62,623 nucleotides of DNA, from NCBI GenBank assembly GCA_012719855.1, contig JAAXZN010000008.1, positions 1 to 62,623 on the forward strand, read 5' to 3'. Below the pieces are notes generated by a model. The model had not been told where the DNA came from. It made no database searches and was given only the letters and a program-made list of their open reading frames with translations. Both the position numbers and the translations under genes were made by a program. Positions within the stretch are counted from its first letter, which is position 1; each line of letters begins with the position of its first letter. This document shows, in pieces, positions 30,161 through 40,817 of this stretch. The stretch is from Serratia liquefaciens. GTDB taxonomy: Bacteria; Pseudomonadota; Gammaproteobacteria; Enterobacterales; Enterobacteriaceae.

Positions 30161-31375
30161 ATGTCAGGGAAGCTTATCGTCATGCCATCGTTTCAACGCG
30201 TTAAACGCTATCGGGTGCCCACTGTTATTGTGGCTGCTATCGCCCTATTTCTCTACTTCCGATCCCACGACGCTACAGAAACGCCGCGGTATATCACTGC
30301 GGTAGCGCAAACCCGTGACCTGGAACAAACGGTGCTGGCGGACGGTACGATAGAAGCGCAAAAGCAGGTTAGCGTGGGCGCTCAGGTGTCGGGCCAGATA
30401 AAGGCCCTGTACGTGACGCTGGGCGACAAAGTGCATAAAGGCCAGCGAGTGGCTGAGATTGATGACTTAACCCAGCAGAACGCCCTGAGGGATGCAGAAG
30501 CGGCCTTAAAAAACGTTCAGGCGCAGCGCGCGTCCAAAATGGCAGCGCTGCGCAACAATCAGCTGGTTTATCAGCGTCAGCAGGCCATAGTGGCGCGCGG
30601 CGTCGGTGTGCAAGCTGATTTGGACAGTGCCCAGGCCGCGCTGGTTGCCACCCGCGCCGACATCAACGCGCTGGATGCGCAGATCATTCAGGCGCAAATC
30701 GCGGTCAATACCGCGCAGGTAAACCTCGGTTACACCAAAATCACCTCGCCGATCGACGGCACCATCGTCGCGTTACCGGTAGAAGAAGGCCAAACGGTGA
30801 ACGCAGTACAGAGTGCGCCGACCATCGTTAAAGTCGCCCAGTTGGCTACCATGACTGTCGAAGCGCAAATATCCGAAGCCGACGTGGTCAAGGTGAAAGC
30901 CGGCATGCCGGTCTATTTCACCATCCTCGGCGAACCAGGCAAGCGTTACAGCACCCAACTGCGGGCCATAGAACCGGCACCTGACTCGATCAACGACGAA
31001 ACCACCTCGACCAGCACCAGCAGTTCCAGCAGCACTTCCAGTTCCAGCACCGCGATTTACTACAACGGCCTGTTCGATGTGGCAAACCCAGATGGGGCAC
31101 TCCGCATCTCAATGACCGCACAGGTGTATATCGTGCTGGCCAAGGCAGAAAATGCCGTGGTGATCCCCGCTACCGCCTTGCAGGGAGACTGGGTACAGGT
31201 GGTCGATAGCCAGGGCAATATCGCCCGCCGCCCGGTCAAGGTCGGCATCAATAACAACGTCGACGCACAGATCATCAGCGGCGTGTTGGCCGGCGAGAAA
31301 GTGATTGTCAGCCAGGTCAATGCCGCGACCCAAAGCACCCCACGGCGCATGGGTCCACCACCGATGGGGATGTGA
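30161..31375 (+). CDS. macA: MacA-like periplasmic adaptor of a tripartite efflux pump
   Basis: Membrane-fusion protein linking the MacB transporter to an outer-membrane channel such as TolC. 404 aa from the first ATG; the ATG at 30182 is an alternative giving 397 aa, with an AGGGA upstream. N-terminal membrane anchor (residues ~19-34), lipoyl halves ([14 protein letters not shown] and [19 protein letters not shown]), a coiled-coil hairpin between them (~95-190), then beta-barrel and membrane-proximal parts. Between INDE and [10 protein letters not shown] there is a run of about 17 Ser/Thr residues (30999-31054) that E. coli MacA lacks. It overlaps macB at the stop codon. Confidence 0.9.
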   Translation: MSGKLIVMPSFQRVKRYRVPTVIVAAIALFLYFRSHDATETPRYITAVAQTRDLEQTVLADGTIEAQKQVSVGAQVSGQIKALYVTLGDKVHKGQRVAEIDDLTQQNALRDAEAALKNVQAQRASKMAALRNNQLVYQRQQAIVARGVGVQADLDSAQAALVATRADINALDAQIIQAQIAVNTAQVNLGYTKITSPIDGTIVALPVEEGQTVNAVQSAPTIVKVAQLATMTVEAQISEADVVKVKAGMPVYFTILGEPGKRYSTQLRAIEPAPDSINDETTSTSTSSSSSTSSSSTAIYYNGLFDVANPDGALRISMTAQVYIVLAKAENAVVIPATALQGDWVQVVDSQGNIARRPVKVGINNNVDAQIISGVLAGEKVIVSQVNAATQSTPRRMGPPPMGM

Positions 31376-33327
31376 TGATGAACCTACCGCCTCTGCTGCA
31401 GCTGCGCGGCATCAGCCGCCGTTTTCAGGCCGGTGAACAAAACGTCACCGTGCTGAACAATATCAATCTCACCATTGCCCAAGGTGAAATGGTGGCGATC
31501 GTGGGCGCCTCCGGCTCCGGCAAATCAACCTTGATGAACCTTCTCGGCTGTCTCGATCGCCCAAGCGAGGGGGATTATCAGGTGGCCGGTCGCAGTACCG
31601 CACAGCTGGATCGCGACAGCCTGGCCGAACTGCGCCGCGAACATTTCGGTTTTATCTTTCAGCGCTATCATCTGCTGGGAGATCTTAGCGCCCAAGGCAA
31701 CGTGGAAGTCCCGGCGGTGTATGCCGGCCATGCGCGCGGCGCACGTCGACAACGCGCCGCCGATCTGCTGCAAAGGCTCGGCCTGGCGCAACGGTTGAAT
31801 TATCGTCCCAGTCAGCTCTCCGGTGGCCAGCAGCAACGCGTCAGTATCGCTCGCGCCTTGATGAACGGCGGCGAGGTGATTCTGGCGGACGAACCCACCG
31901 GCGCACTGGACAGCCACAGCGGGCAAGAAGTGATGAGCATCCTGAAAGACCTGCACGCTCGCGGCCATACGGTGGTGATTGTCACTCACGATATGCAGAT
32001 CGCCGAACATGCTCAGCGCATCATTGAACTTAGCGACGGCGAGATTATCGCCGACCGGCAGAAAACCACCCAAACCGTCGCACGCCTGCCGAAAACGCCG
32101 GATAGCGCCGTCAACCGCTGGCGATCCCAACGAGATCGCCTGTACGAAGCATTCAAAATGGCACTGCTGGCGATGGCCTCCCAACGCCTGCGCACCCTGC
32201 TGACCATGCTCGGCATCATCATCGGCATCGCCTCGGTGGTGTCAGTGGTGGCGCTGGGCAAGGGCTCTCAACAGCAGGTGCTGGCCAACATCAACGCCAT
32301 GGGCACCAGCACGCTGGAAGTCTATCCGGGCAAAGATTTCGGCGATATGCGTTCTGCTGCAGTGCAGACGCTGCGGGCCACCGACGCCGATGCGCTGGCG
32401 CAGCAGGGCTACGTGCACAGCGTCACGCCTACCGTTTCAAGCAGCACCACCTTCCGCTATGGCAATCAGTCGGTCAGCGGCACGGTCAATGGCGTCGGTG
32501 AGCAGTATTTCCTGGTGCGCGGTTACAGCATCGACAGCGGCATGGCGTTTAACCGCCATAGCGTCGACCAGTTGATGCAGGAAGCGGTGATTGACGAGAA
32601 CACCCGCAACAAACTGTTTCCTCAGGGGGCCAACCCGCTTGGCGAAGTGATCCTGCTCGGCTCGCTGCCATGTCGCATTATCGGCGTCGCCGCCAAAAAA
32701 CAGAGCGGCTTCGGCAGCGACGAAACCCTTAACGTCTGGATCCCCTACACCACCGCCATGAAACGCATGCTGGGCCAGAGCTACCTGAAAAGCATCACCG
32801 TGCGGGTTAACGACGATATCGATCTCACCAGCGCCGAAGACGGCGTGACCCGTCTGCTGAGCCAGCGCCATGGCGGCAAGGACTTCTTTGTGATGAATAC
32901 CGACAGCATTCGCCAGACCATTGAGAAAACCACCGCCACCCTGACGCTGCTGGTGTCGATGATCGCATTGATTTCTCTGGTGGTTGGCGGGATTGGGGTG
33001 ATGAATATCATGTTGGTGTCGGTCACCGAACGCACCCGCGAAATCGGCGTGCGTATGGCGGTCGGTGCCCGCGCCAGCGACATCATGCAACAATTTTTGA
33101 TTGAGGCAGTGCTGGTGTGCCTGCTGGGCGGCACTTTGGGGGTTCTGCTGTCGCTGGGGATCGGCGTGGTGTTCGGCCAATTCAGCGACAATTTCACGAT
33201 GGTGTATTCCACCGAGTCCATCGTCGCCGCGTTTATCTGTTCGACGCTGATCGGGGTGATTTTTGGCTTCTTCCCGGCAAGACGAGCTGCCGGGATGGAT
33301 CCGATACATGCGTTGGAAAGGGAGTAA
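31375..33327 (+). CDS. macB: MacB-like ABC transporter (ATPase + permease)
   Basis: Inner-membrane mechanotransmission ABC protein, about 650 aa. N-terminal ATPase: Walker [10 protein letters not shown] (~residue 41), signature LSGGQQQR (~145), Walker [14 protein letters not shown]. Then a transmembrane helix near ~275, a large periplasmic domain, and three C-terminal helices (from ~525) with the MacB/FtsX motif [22 protein letters not shown]. Family members export macrolides, enterotoxin, heme precursors or siderophores such as pyoverdine; substrate here is open. The start shares bases with the macA stop (TGATG). It converges with cysM three bases away. Confidence 0.93.
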   Translation: MMNLPPLLQLRGISRRFQAGEQNVTVLNNINLTIAQGEMVAIVGASGSGKSTLMNLLGCLDRPSEGDYQVAGRSTAQLDRDSLAELRREHFGFIFQRYHLLGDLSAQGNVEVPAVYAGHARGARRQRAADLLQRLGLAQRLNYRPSQLSGGQQQRVSIARALMNGGEVILADEPTGALDSHSGQEVMSILKDLHARGHTVVIVTHDMQIAEHAQRIIELSDGEIIADRQKTTQTVARLPKTPDSAVNRWRSQRDRLYEAFKMALLAMASQRLRTLLTMLGIIIGIASVVSVVALGKGSQQQVLANINAMGTSTLEVYPGKDFGDMRSAAVQTLRATDADALAQQGYVHSVTPTVSSSTTFRYGNQSVSGTVNGVGEQYFLVRGYSIDSGMAFNRHSVDQLMQEAVIDENTRNKLFPQGANPLGEVILLGSLPCRIIGVAAKKQSGFGSDETLNVWIPYTTAMKRMLGQSYLKSITVRVNDDIDLTSAEDGVTRLLSQRHGGKDFFVMNTDSIRQTIEKTTATLTLLVSMIALISLVVGGIGVMNIMLVSVTERTREIGVRMAVGARASDIMQQFLIEAVLVCLLGGTLGVLLSLGIGVVFGQFSDNFTMVYSTESIVAAFICSTLIGVIFGFFPARRAAGMDPIHALERE

Positions 33328-33330
33328 CCC

Positions 33331-34212
33331 TCAGTCGAAAACGCCGGTGGAGAGGTAGCGATCGCCGCGATCGCAGATGATCGCCACAATAACGCTGCCC
33401 GGATTCGACGCCGCGATCCGCAGCGCACCGGCCACGGCACCGCCGGAGCTGACGCCGCAGAAAATGCCTTCGCGCTGCGCCAGTAGACGCATGGTCTGCT
33501 CGGCGTCGGTTTGCTCGATGTCCAGCACCTGATCCACCAGCTCCGGGCGGAAGATACCCGGCAGATAGGCCGGTGCCCAGCGACGAATACCGGGAATATT
33601 GCTGCCTTCCGCCGGTTGCAGGCCAATGATCTGCACCTGCGGATTTTGGCTCTTCAGGTAACCACCCACGCCGGTAATGGTGCCGGTGGTGCCCATGCTG
33701 GAGACAAAATGGGTGACCCGCTGCTGGCTCTGCTGCCAGATTTCCGGGCCGGTGGTGGTGAAGTGGGCGTAGGGATTGTCCAGATTGTTAAACTGATCCA
33801 GCACCTTGCCCTGCCCCTGATTCTGCATGTCCAACGCCAGATCACGCGCGCCTTCCATACCCACTTCCCGGCTGCCCAGGATCAGCTCGGCCCCGTAGGC
33901 GCGCATCGCCGCCTGACGTTCCAGGCTCATGTTTTCCGGCATCAGCAGCGTCAAAGCGTAACCTTTCAACGCCGCGATCATCGCCAATGCAATGCCGGTA
34001 TTGCCGCTGGTGGCCTCAATCAGCCGGTCACCGGGTTTTATCTCGCCGCGCAATTCCGCCTGCTGGATCATCGCCAGCGCGGCGCGATCCTTCACCGAGC
34101 CCGCCGGATTATTGCCTTCCAGTTTGACCCAAACCTCGCCGCCCAGCCCTGTGGCCAGACGTTGTAATTTTACCAGCGGGGTATTGCCGATGCATTGTTC
34201 GAGCGTTGTCAC
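33331..34212 (-). CDS. cysM: cysteine synthase B
   Basis: PLP enzyme that can use thiosulfate as well as sulfide with O-acetylserine, fitting its place after the thiosulfate importer. The GTG at 34212 gives VTTLEQCIGNTPLVKL, aligning with the start of E. coli CysM and placing the PLP lysine at K41 (NNPAGSVKDR). Also visible are [29 protein letters not shown] and CGVSSGGAVAGALR. An in-frame ATG at 34254 exists but lies inside the terminator hairpin 34245-34274, so the GTG is preferred. 293 aa. Last gene on this strand after cysPTWA. Confidence 0.92.
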   Translation of the reverse strand: MTTLEQCIGNTPLVKLQRLATGLGGEVWVKLEGNNPAGSVKDRAALAMIQQAELRGEIKPGDRLIEATSGNTGIALAMIAALKGYALTLLMPENMSLERQAAMRAYGAELILGSREVGMEGARDLALDMQNQGQGKVLDQFNNLDNPYAHFTTTGPEIWQQSQQRVTHFVSSMGTTGTITGVGGYLKSQNPQVQIIGLQPAEGSNIPGIRRWAPAYLPGIFRPELVDQVLDIEQTDAEQTMRLLAQREGIFCGVSSGGAVAGALRIAASNPGSVIVAIICDRGDRYLSTGVFD

Positions 34213-34244
34213 GTTCTTTGCCTGTGTGTTGAAGTGCGTAATGT

Positions 34245-34274
34245 AAAAAGGCAACCCCGGGGTTGCCTTTAAAA
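34245..34274 (-). terminator. terminator between cysA and cysM
   Basis: A perfect 9-bp palindrome GGCAACCCC/GGGGTTGCC with A and T tracts on both sides. On the minus strand it follows cysA and precedes cysM, so it can end or attenuate the cysPTWA transcript. Confidence 0.85.
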
Positions 34275-34296
34275 TGATGTTGGGAGGTAAAAACTA

Positions 34297-35385
34297 TCAG
34301 GCGCTTTTAGCTAACGCAACAGGTTGTAGCAACCGATCGCCGGCGTACAGGCGCGCATTCAGGCTGCCGACGTAATAACGGCCACCGCGAACCGGCGGCT
34401 CGTTGCCGTCGGGCAACACTACGCTGATAGGTTCCTGGTGCCAACCGATCGGCTGAACGGTCATCTGCCAGAAGTGGCCACGCGGGCTGATCTCCAGCAC
34501 CTGCACCGGCAACGGGCAGCGTTCGCTGCTCTCGGTGCCCACTTCCATTTCCCAAGGCCGCAGGAACAGATCCACCTTGCCCTGATGCATCGGCTGGAAC
34601 GACAGCGGCCACTGGTGCGCGCCGACGAACAGCTGCGAGCCACGGATTTCTCCGCTCAGGCGGTTCACTTCGCCCATAAATTCCAGCACAAAGCGGCTGG
34701 CCGGTTCGCGGACAATTTCTTCCGGCGATCCCACCTGTTCAATATTGCCCTGGCTCATCACCACGATACGGTCGGCCACTTCCATCGCCTCTTCCTGATC
34801 GTGGGTGACGAACACGCTGGTAAACTTCAGTTCTTCATGCAGCTGTCGCAGCCACCGGCGCAGTTCTTTACGCACCTGCGCATCCAACGCGCCGAAAGGT
34901 TCGTCCAGCAGCAAAATCTGCGGCTCTACCGCCAGTGCACGAGCCAAAGCCACGCGTTGCTTCTGGCCGCCGGAAAGCTGTGACGGATAGCGGTTAGCCA
35001 AATGGCCAAGCTGCACCATCTCCAGCAGCTGGGTCACTTTTTGTTTGATTGCCGCGGCATTCGGACGTTCACGACGCGGCAGCACGCTCAGGCCAAAGGC
35101 AATGTTGTCGAACACGGTCATATGGCGGAACAGCGCATAATGCTGGAACACGAAACCCACCCGGCGATCGCGGGCATGCACATGGCTGACGTCAGTACCG
35201 TGGAAGCCCAGCTTGCCACCGCTCTGGCTTTCCAGCCCGGCGATAATACGCAGCAGCGTGGTTTTGCCGGAGCCCGACGGCCCCAGCAACGCCACCATCT
35301 CACCGGAGGCAATATCGAGCGAGATATCGTTCAATACCTTGGTACGACCGAAAAACTTGTTGATACCGTTAATCTCAATGCTCAT
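34297..35385 (-). CDS. cysA: sulfate/thiosulfate ABC transporter ATPase
   Basis: ATP-hydrolysing subunit of the CysPTWA importer. The ATG at 35385 ([13 protein letters not shown]) gives 362 aa. Walker [10 protein letters not shown] (~residue 35), signature LSGGQKQR (~136), Walker [14 protein letters not shown]-loop FVTHDQEEA, and a C-terminal regulatory extension typical of CysA. The cysA start overlaps the cysW end by 11 bases. Confidence 0.95.
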   Translation of the reverse strand: MSIEINGINKFFGRTKVLNDISLDIASGEMVALLGPSGSGKTTLLRIIAGLESQSGGKLGFHGTDVSHVHARDRRVGFVFQHYALFRHMTVFDNIAFGLSVLPRRERPNAAAIKQKVTQLLEMVQLGHLANRYPSQLSGGQKQRVALARALAVEPQILLLDEPFGALDAQVRKELRRWLRQLHEELKFTSVFVTHDQEEAMEVADRIVVMSQGNIEQVGSPEEIVREPASRFVLEFMGEVNRLSGEIRGSQLFVGAHQWPLSFQPMHQGKVDLFLRPWEMEVGTESSERCPLPVQVLEISPRGHFWQMTVQPIGWHQEPISVVLPDGNEPPVRGGRYYVGSLNARLYAGDRLLQPVALAKSA

Positions 35386-36250
35386 GATTTTCCTCCCGCT
35401 CGAGACGTGCATTCTGACGTTCCAGACGCCATTGCAGGCCACTCTTCAAAAATAGGGTCACTATCGCCATCAGGGTCAGTAACCCGGCGGCGGTAAAGGA
35501 GCCAACAGTGTTGTAATCCTGTTGCAATAACTCGACCTGCAGCGGCAGGCTAAAGGTCTCGCCGCGAATAGAACCGGACACCACCGAGACCGCGCCGAAT
35601 TCGCCAATGGCGCGCGCATTGGTCAGCACCACGCCGTACAACAGCGCCCAGCGAATGTTCGGCAACGTCACCCGGCGGAACATCTGCCAACCGGAAGCGC
35701 CCAGTAAAATGGCGGCCTCGTCTTCCTGGCTGCCCTGGCTGAGCATCATCGGCACCAGCTCACGCACCACGAACGGACAGGTCACGAAAATGGTCACCAA
35801 CACCATGCCCGGCCAGGAGAACATGATCTGGATATTGTGCGCATCCAGCCAACCGCCCAGCAGGCCATTGCTGCCGTAAAACAGCAGGTAAATCAGCCCC
35901 GCCACCACCGGTGACACGGCAAACGGAATGTCGATCAGCGTCAGCAGCAGCTGGCGGCCCGGGAAAGTGAACCGCGTCACCAACCAGGCCAGCAAGGTGC
36001 CGAACACCAGGTTGAACGGCACGGTAATCAGGGCAATCAGCACCGTCAGCCAGATAGCGTGCAACATGTCGCGATCGACCAGATTGCTCCACATCGCGCC
36101 AGCGCCCTTGGAAAAGGCTTCGGCGAAAATCGAAATGATCGGCACCACCAGCAGCAAGACCGAAAACAGCACGCCAATCCCGATCAGCGTCCACTTGCCC
36201 CAATTGACGCGCGGGCGTTCGACGCCGTTGAACTCAGAGATATCCGCCAT
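35375..36250 (-). CDS. cysW: sulfate/thiosulfate ABC permease CysW
   Basis: Second permease subunit, 291 aa, about six membrane helices. The EAA-type loop that docks the ATPase is seen as [22 protein letters not shown] near residues 176-197. It shares one base with the cysT stop and overlaps cysA, so the operon is translationally coupled. Confidence 0.95.
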   Translation of the reverse strand: MADISEFNGVERPRVNWGKWTLIGIGVLFSVLLLVVPIISIFAEAFSKGAGAMWSNLVDRDMLHAIWLTVLIALITVPFNLVFGTLLAWLVTRFTFPGRQLLLTLIDIPFAVSPVVAGLIYLLFYGSNGLLGGWLDAHNIQIMFSWPGMVLVTIFVTCPFVVRELVPMMLSQGSQEDEAAILLGASGWQMFRRVTLPNIRWALLYGVVLTNARAIGEFGAVSVVSGSIRGETFSLPLQVELLQQDYNTVGSFTAAGLLTLMAIVTLFLKSGLQWRLERQNARLEREENHEH

Positions 36251-37080
36251 CAGTGCCCCCCGATGCGTCGGCCAAAGCGGCTTTGCAGAACGTTAATGCT
36301 GAACAGCAACAGCAGCGAAGCCGCCAGGATCACCGAGGCAATCGCACTGGCCGCCGGATAATCGAACTCCTGCAGGCGAACGAAAATCATCAGCGAGGTC
36401 ACTTCCGTCTTCCAGGCGATGTTGCCGGCGATGAAAATCACCGCGCCGAATTCACCCAGGCTGCGGGTAAAGGAAATGGCCGTGCCGGCCAGCAGCGCCG
36501 GGGCCAGCTCCGGCATCACCACGCGGCGAAAGCTCTGCCAGCGGGTCGCGCCCAGGGTCTCTGCGGCCTCTTCGTATTCGGGCCCCAGCTCTTCCAGCAC
36601 CGGCTGAACGGTACGCACCACGAAGGGCAAACTGGTGAATGCCATCGCCACCGCGATGCCGAGCCAGGTGAACGTCACCTTGATGTCAAAATGCGCCAAC
36701 CATTGGCCATACCACCCGGTGGTGGAAAACAGCCCCGCCAGCGTCAAACCGGCCACCGCCGTCGGCAGCGCAAACGGCAGGTCGATCAGGCCATCCAGCA
36801 GCGTACGTCCCGGAAAACGATAGCGAGTCAGGATCCAGGCCATCAGCATGCCGAACACTGCGTTAAACAGGCTGGCGACGCCCGCCGCCAGCAGCGTAAC
36901 CTTATAGGCCGCAACCACCTGCGGGTTGGAAACCACTTCCCAATATTGCGCCAGGCTCATCTGCGCCAGTTGCATCACCAGTGCGCTGAGCGGCAGCAGC
37001 AGGATCAGGCAAGTGTAAAACAGGCTGCTTCCCAGACTGAGACCAAACCCAGGCAGAACCCGTTTGCTGGACAACAACAT
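36250..37080 (-). CDS. cysT: sulfate/thiosulfate ABC permease CysT (CysU)
   Basis: First permease subunit, 276 aa, six predicted helices. EAA loop: YEEAAETLGATRWQSFRRVVMP near residues 163-184. Conserved DLPFALPTAVAGL region around residue 104. Start overlaps the cysP stop by one base. Confidence 0.95.
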   Translation of the reverse strand: MLLSSKRVLPGFGLSLGSSLFYTCLILLLPLSALVMQLAQMSLAQYWEVVSNPQVVAAYKVTLLAAGVASLFNAVFGMLMAWILTRYRFPGRTLLDGLIDLPFALPTAVAGLTLAGLFSTTGWYGQWLAHFDIKVTFTWLGIAVAMAFTSLPFVVRTVQPVLEELGPEYEEAAETLGATRWQSFRRVVMPELAPALLAGTAISFTRSLGEFGAVIFIAGNIAWKTEVTSLMIFVRLQEFDYPAASAIASVILAASLLLLFSINVLQSRFGRRIGGH

Positions 37081-38099
37081 TACTTATGCCCTGCCGCTAA
37101 CAGTTGATCCAACTCGCCACCGGTAGAGAAATGCGTCTTCATCACCTGCGGCCAGCCACCAAACTGATCTTCTACACGAAACAGTTTGGTCTGCGGGAAC
37201 TGGCCCTTCGCGGCCGCCATCGCCTGCTTGTCATACACGCGATAATAGAAGCTGGTGATCACTTGCTGCGCAGCCGGACTGTACAGATAATTCAGGTAGT
37301 CTTTGGCGGCCTGTTCAGTGCCGTTTCTTTCCACGTTTTTGTCGACCCAGGCGACCGGGAACTCGGCCAGAATATCGACCGGCGGTACGATCACCTGATA
37401 CTTGTCCTCACCATACTGCTTGCGGATATTGTTCACTTCCGACTCAAAACTGATCAGCACGTCACCCAGGCCACGTTCCACAAAAGTAGTGGTCGCCCCG
37501 CGACCGCCGGTGTCAAACACCAGCACGTTTTTCAGGAAACGGGTCATAAAGGCGCGGGTTTTGGCCTGATCGTTGCCATCAGCCTGGCTGGCGGCCCCCC
37601 AGGCGGCCAGATAGGTGTAGCGGCCGTTGCCGGAGGTTTTCGGGTTCGGGAACACCAGCTTCACATCGTCGCGCACCAAATCGTTCCAGCTATGGATGCC
37701 TTTTGGGTTGTCCTTGCGCACCAGGAAAGCCATGGTGGAATAGAAAGGTGAGCTGTTGTTCGGTAAACGAGCCTGCCAGTCCGCCGGGATCAGTTGGCCG
37801 CGATCGTGCAGGATCTGCACGTCGGTCACCTGGTTGTAGGTCACTACGTCGGCACGTAACCCCTGCAATATCGCCAGCGCCTGCTTGGAAGAGCCGGCGT
37901 GAGATTGTTTGATGGTCAGCTTGTCGCCCGGATGCTGCTGGTTCCACTGCTGTTCAAAACCCGGGTTCAGCGCGGTAAACAATTCACGGGAAACGTCATA
38001 GGAGCTGTTCAGCAGTTCAGCGGCCGAAACGGTACCGCTGGCTAACAGCGCCGCCACCCCTACTTTCAGCATGAAATTTTTAACCCGTGTTTGTTTCAT
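37080..38099 (-). CDS. cysP: thiosulfate/sulfate-binding protein CysP
   Basis: Periplasmic binding protein of the importer, 339 aa, with a signal peptide ([27 protein letters not shown]). Family stretches: [39 protein letters not shown] and [20 protein letters not shown]. First gene of cysPTWA. Confidence 0.95.
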   Translation of the reverse strand: MKQTRVKNFMLKVGVAALLASGTVSAAELLNSSYDVSRELFTALNPGFEQQWNQQHPGDKLTIKQSHAGSSKQALAILQGLRADVVTYNQVTDVQILHDRGQLIPADWQARLPNNSSPFYSTMAFLVRKDNPKGIHSWNDLVRDDVKLVFPNPKTSGNGRYTYLAAWGAASQADGNDQAKTRAFMTRFLKNVLVFDTGGRGATTTFVERGLGDVLISFESEVNNIRKQYGEDKYQVIVPPVDILAEFPVAWVDKNVERNGTEQAAKDYLNYLYSPAAQQVITSFYYRVYDKQAMAAAKGQFPQTKLFRVEDQFGGWPQVMKTHFSTGGELDQLLAAGHK

Positions 38100-38245
38100 T
38101 GTGCACCTTATAGCTGAATCAATCTGCCGGGCTTTCGCCCTGATGTTGACCAGTGTATTTATAACTAGGTGCGGAGCTGTAACGCTTTTATATACCGTTT
38201 AGTGATTTTCAAGCATCAAACGCTATAAGGCAGGGGCGGAGCGGC
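38100..38245 (-). promoter_or_regulatory. cysP promoter region
   Basis: AT-rich stretch upstream of cysP on the minus strand, where CysB with N-acetylserine is known to activate the operon in enterobacteria. CysB sites are poorly conserved and none is marked with confidence. The rest of the gap to yfeX (38246-38299) holds no gene I can support. Confidence 0.5.
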
Positions 38246-38299
38246 ATGGCAGAGGAGGAAGTTAATCCGGAGCCGGCATGGCCGACCCCGGTGGCGAGG

Positions 38300-39199
38300 T
38301 TAAAGCGACAGCAGGCGCGTCAGCGAAGGCGCAAAGTAATAGCTGCCGGTCACCGCACGGCTGAAACGCAGCATCGCATCACGTTTGCCGTCCAGATCGC
38401 CAAACATGCTCAGCAGCTGTTTTTCGATGTTGTGCAGGCGGGCGCAATAAGCGATGAAGTACAGCCCGTGTTTACCGCTGGCGGTACCGTAAGGCAGGCT
38501 CTGACGCAGGATCTTCAGGCCTTTGCCGTCTTCTTTCAGATCGACACGGCTGACATGTGAGGTTTCCGGACGCTGCTCCGGCGGCAACTCTTCGCTGTCG
38601 TGCTTGGTACGGCCGATAATCTGCTCCTGCTGCTCGGTGGTGAAACGCTGCCACTGGCGCAGGTTGTGTTCGTAACGCTGCACCAGCACATAGCTGCCGC
38701 CTGCGTCTTCTTCACCTTCGGCGATGACCGCCACTTCAGGACGTTTGTCGCCCTGCGGATTTTCAGTGCCGTCGATAAAGCCGCTCAGATCGCGCTCTTC
38801 CACCCAGCGGAAGCCGTGGGTCTCTTCTTCAATTTTGATGGCGTTGCCGAACGCTGCCAGCGCCGCCTGAGCCAGCGTAAAGTTAACGTCATGACGCAGG
38901 GATTGGATGTGGATCAGCAGATCGCGCTGGGTGGCCGGGGCCAGCCCTTTGCCCAGCGGGGTGAATGGCTTCAGCTCTTTAGCACCCTGTCCGCTGGACA
39001 GATCGTGCCAGACGTCATAGCCAAAGGCGATCACCGCGCCCAAATGCGCATCGGGAAACTGCTGTTGCAGCTCGGTCAACGTCTGGCAGAACTGCTTGCA
39101 GCCCTGACGTAAATCGGCGAATTCGCCCTGCACGGTGGCTTCCATAAAAATGGCGAAGCGGCAGTGTTCCAGTAAAATACCGCTCTGAACCTGGGTCAT
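38300..39199 (-). CDS. yfeX: DyP-type heme peroxidase YfeX
   Basis: Cytoplasmic dye-decolourising-type peroxidase, 299 aa from the ATG at 39199 ([17 protein letters not shown]). The DyP signature [20 protein letters not shown] near residues 133-152 holds the distal aspartate; a proximal heme histidine is expected in [16 protein letters not shown] near residue 210. E. coli YfeX oxidises porphyrinogens and a role in iron release from heme has been proposed. No Tat signal is seen. The 240 bases before the next gene downstream of yfeY hold only a weak hairpin. Confidence 0.93.
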   Translation of the reverse strand: MTQVQSGILLEHCRFAIFMEATVQGEFADLRQGCKQFCQTLTELQQQFPDAHLGAVIAFGYDVWHDLSSGQGAKELKPFTPLGKGLAPATQRDLLIHIQSLRHDVNFTLAQAALAAFGNAIKIEEETHGFRWVEERDLSGFIDGTENPQGDKRPEVAVIAEGEEDAGGSYVLVQRYEHNLRQWQRFTTEQQEQIIGRTKHDSEELPPEQRPETSHVSRVDLKEDGKGLKILRQSLPYGTASGKHGLYFIAYCARLHNIEKQLLSMFGDLDGKRDAMLRFSRAVTGSYYFAPSLTRLLSL

Positions 39200-39401
39200 T
39201 ATCGTTATCCTCAAATCGAAATCGAGTAACAGGCAGCTGTTTGTCCATGGGTTTCCTGTTACGAATGCGCAGTATCATACCCGATGAAAACGGGATTGCC
39301 TTGCATCAGCGCAAAGAAAATAGGGTTACCCGTAACCGGGCAATCTCGCCCAAAGGTAGCGGTGATTTAACGTTCGGCGGGGATGGAAACCAGATAAACC
39401 A

Positions 39402-39429
39402 GGGGCGCCGCGGAATCAACGGACGCCCC
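39402..39429 (-). terminator. possible weak terminator after yfeY
   Basis: GGGGCG (39402-39407) and CGCCCC (39424-39429) can pair around a 16-base loop, with a short T stretch further on. The loop is large, so support is limited. Confidence 0.3.
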
Positions 39430-39440
39430 GAGGGGAAGTT

Positions 39441-40025
39441 TTATTGCGGCTTGGCGTGCCAGATGATCTTGCTGACCGTCCAGCTTTTCAGCGTGTCGTC
39501 CGGTGGGATGATGTCTTGTGGGCCGGCCCACTTGCCGTCGAAGATATAGGTGACGTACTTGCTCTGCTGCGCGACGCACTCGACCTTGCCGGCATCGTCG
39601 CCGTCGGCCGGTTTACAGGCACCGAACGCCTTGCTGTACAGATCACTGAACGGCGTGCCGAGTTTGCTGCCCCACTCGGTCGCGACTTTGCTGTCCATCA
39701 CGTCCACGCGCTGCACGTGACCTTTAGGTTCCCCGGTGATCACCAACTTCACGTCGTTGCCGTCCATCGCCTGATAGTAGGAAACTATCTTACCCTGGCT
39801 GGTGGCCATGCCACCGCGCAGGCGGTAATCGCCGTTCAGCCCGTCGTTAATCGCGCTTTCCGACATCGGGGTACCGGCGTTGAGATCGCCAACGCCCTTG
39901 GCGCTGACTTCGAGGCTGCTGCCAAACCAGTTAAGTGGCGACAGGCTGGACCAAGAGAAATTGGACATCGTCGAACAGCCGGTCAGTAACAGTGGAAGCC
40001 CTAACAACAGTGGGCGAACATTCAT
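39441..40025 (-). CDS. yfeY: RpoE-regulated lipoprotein YfeY
   Basis: The ATG at 40025 gives 194 aa starting with a lipoprotein signal peptide and lipobox (MNVRPLLLGLPLLLTGC|S, cysteine at 17). Mature protein begins TMSNFSWSSLSPLNWFG. Matches YfeY, known as a sigma-E target in E. coli, of unknown function. I could not find a convincing sigma-E promoter (GGAACTT-type -35) ahead of it. Synteny yfeX-yfeY-yfeZ is as in E. coli. Confidence 0.88.
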   Translation of the reverse strand: MNVRPLLLGLPLLLTGCSTMSNFSWSSLSPLNWFGSSLEVSAKGVGDLNAGTPMSESAINDGLNGDYRLRGGMATSQGKIVSYYQAMDGNDVKLVITGEPKGHVQRVDVMDSKVATEWGSKLGTPFSDLYSKAFGACKPADGDDAGKVECVAQQSKYVTYIFDGKWAGPQDIIPPDDTLKSWTVSKIIWHAKPQ

Positions 40026-40181
40026 TTTTAGCTCCTTAACATCAATGACGGGGCACAGCCTGCTCTGCCCTGCCGCACTTGGCGTTTTGTTGCGTGCCAG
40101 CCTCTCACAACTGTCCACGCATCGCCATCGGTTGCGAGCTTGGAGTGCGGAAAATGAGAAAAGTGCCGCACTGCGCGGCAA

Positions 40182-40649
40182 TTAACCCACCTCATCCTGT
40201 ACAACGAAACAGGCCTTAAGACGCGCACTCAACGACAGGTAAGCCAGCGCCAACGCATCAAGCAACGCCAGCACGATGTCCAACGCCGAAGGATTGTCGT
40301 CTTGCTGCCACAGGCTAAACAGCGAGCCGCCCAACGCCGCCAGCAGTGAAGCCATCAATACCCAGCGCCAGGCACGCCATAGCCTTGGCCACTGGTGACG
40401 ACGCGGAGCAATCAAAAATGCCAACGCCGCCGGCAACCCCAGCACGATGCCATACCAGAACCATTGGGTGTCCGGGTAAAACAGCGACAGCAGGCCTTCC
40501 CCCTGCTGGCGCGAAACCCCGGCCATCACAAACAGGATCCAGGTACGGGCCTGTAAAATCAGTACGCCCCAAAACCACAGCGGCAAACGCAACGCACCGT
40601 GCTGATCGTAATCGTCGGGGGAAAAACGGGATGGAAGTGGCTTCAACAT
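40182..40649 (-). CDS. yfeZ: inner-membrane protein YfeZ (DUF2919)
   Basis: 155 aa from the ATG at 40649, which has AAGGAA seven bases upstream. Begins SPDDYDQHGALRLPLWFWG, typical of DUF2919, then about four hydrophobic segments (residues ~21-44, ~61-79, ~90-108, ~120-140). Function unknown. Upstream of yfeY on the same strand. Confidence 0.85.
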   Translation of the reverse strand: MLKPLPSRFSPDDYDQHGALRLPLWFWGVLILQARTWILFVMAGVSRQQGEGLLSLFYPDTQWFWYGIVLGLPAALAFLIAPRRHQWPRLWRAWRWVLMASLLAALGGSLFSLWQQDDNPSALDIVLALLDALALAYLSLSARLKACFVVQDEVG

Positions 40650-40716
40650 CGATTCCTTGCCAATATCATGATGACTTTTCAAATGGGTGCCGTGTTTATT
40701 GTTTTCAATGCGCGCG

Positions 40717-40733
40717 CTTAAGAACCCCTTAAG
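40717..40733 (+). promoter_or_regulatory. PmrA/QseB-type direct repeat upstream of ygiW
   Basis: CTTAAG-AACCC-CTTAAG: two identical hexamers spaced by 5 bases, the pattern bound by PmrA (BasR) and QseB. Another CTTAAC lies at 40748. The site is about 85 bases before the ygiW start. Confidence 0.65.
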
Positions 40734-40817
40734 ATTTTCATGCTTTACTTAACCCCATCAAACCAGCAGTCCTGATTGGCAGGGCTTTAATTTTAGATTG
40801 AGATAAGGAAGCTTAAG

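Noticed and set aside
34213..34254. ATG start for cysM at 34254
   Set aside because: Lies inside a terminator hairpin, and adds residues absent from CysM homologs.
39441..40181. Sigma-E promoter before yfeY
   Set aside because: yfeY is a known sigma-E target, but no convincing GGAACTT-type -35 with a matching -10 was found by eye.
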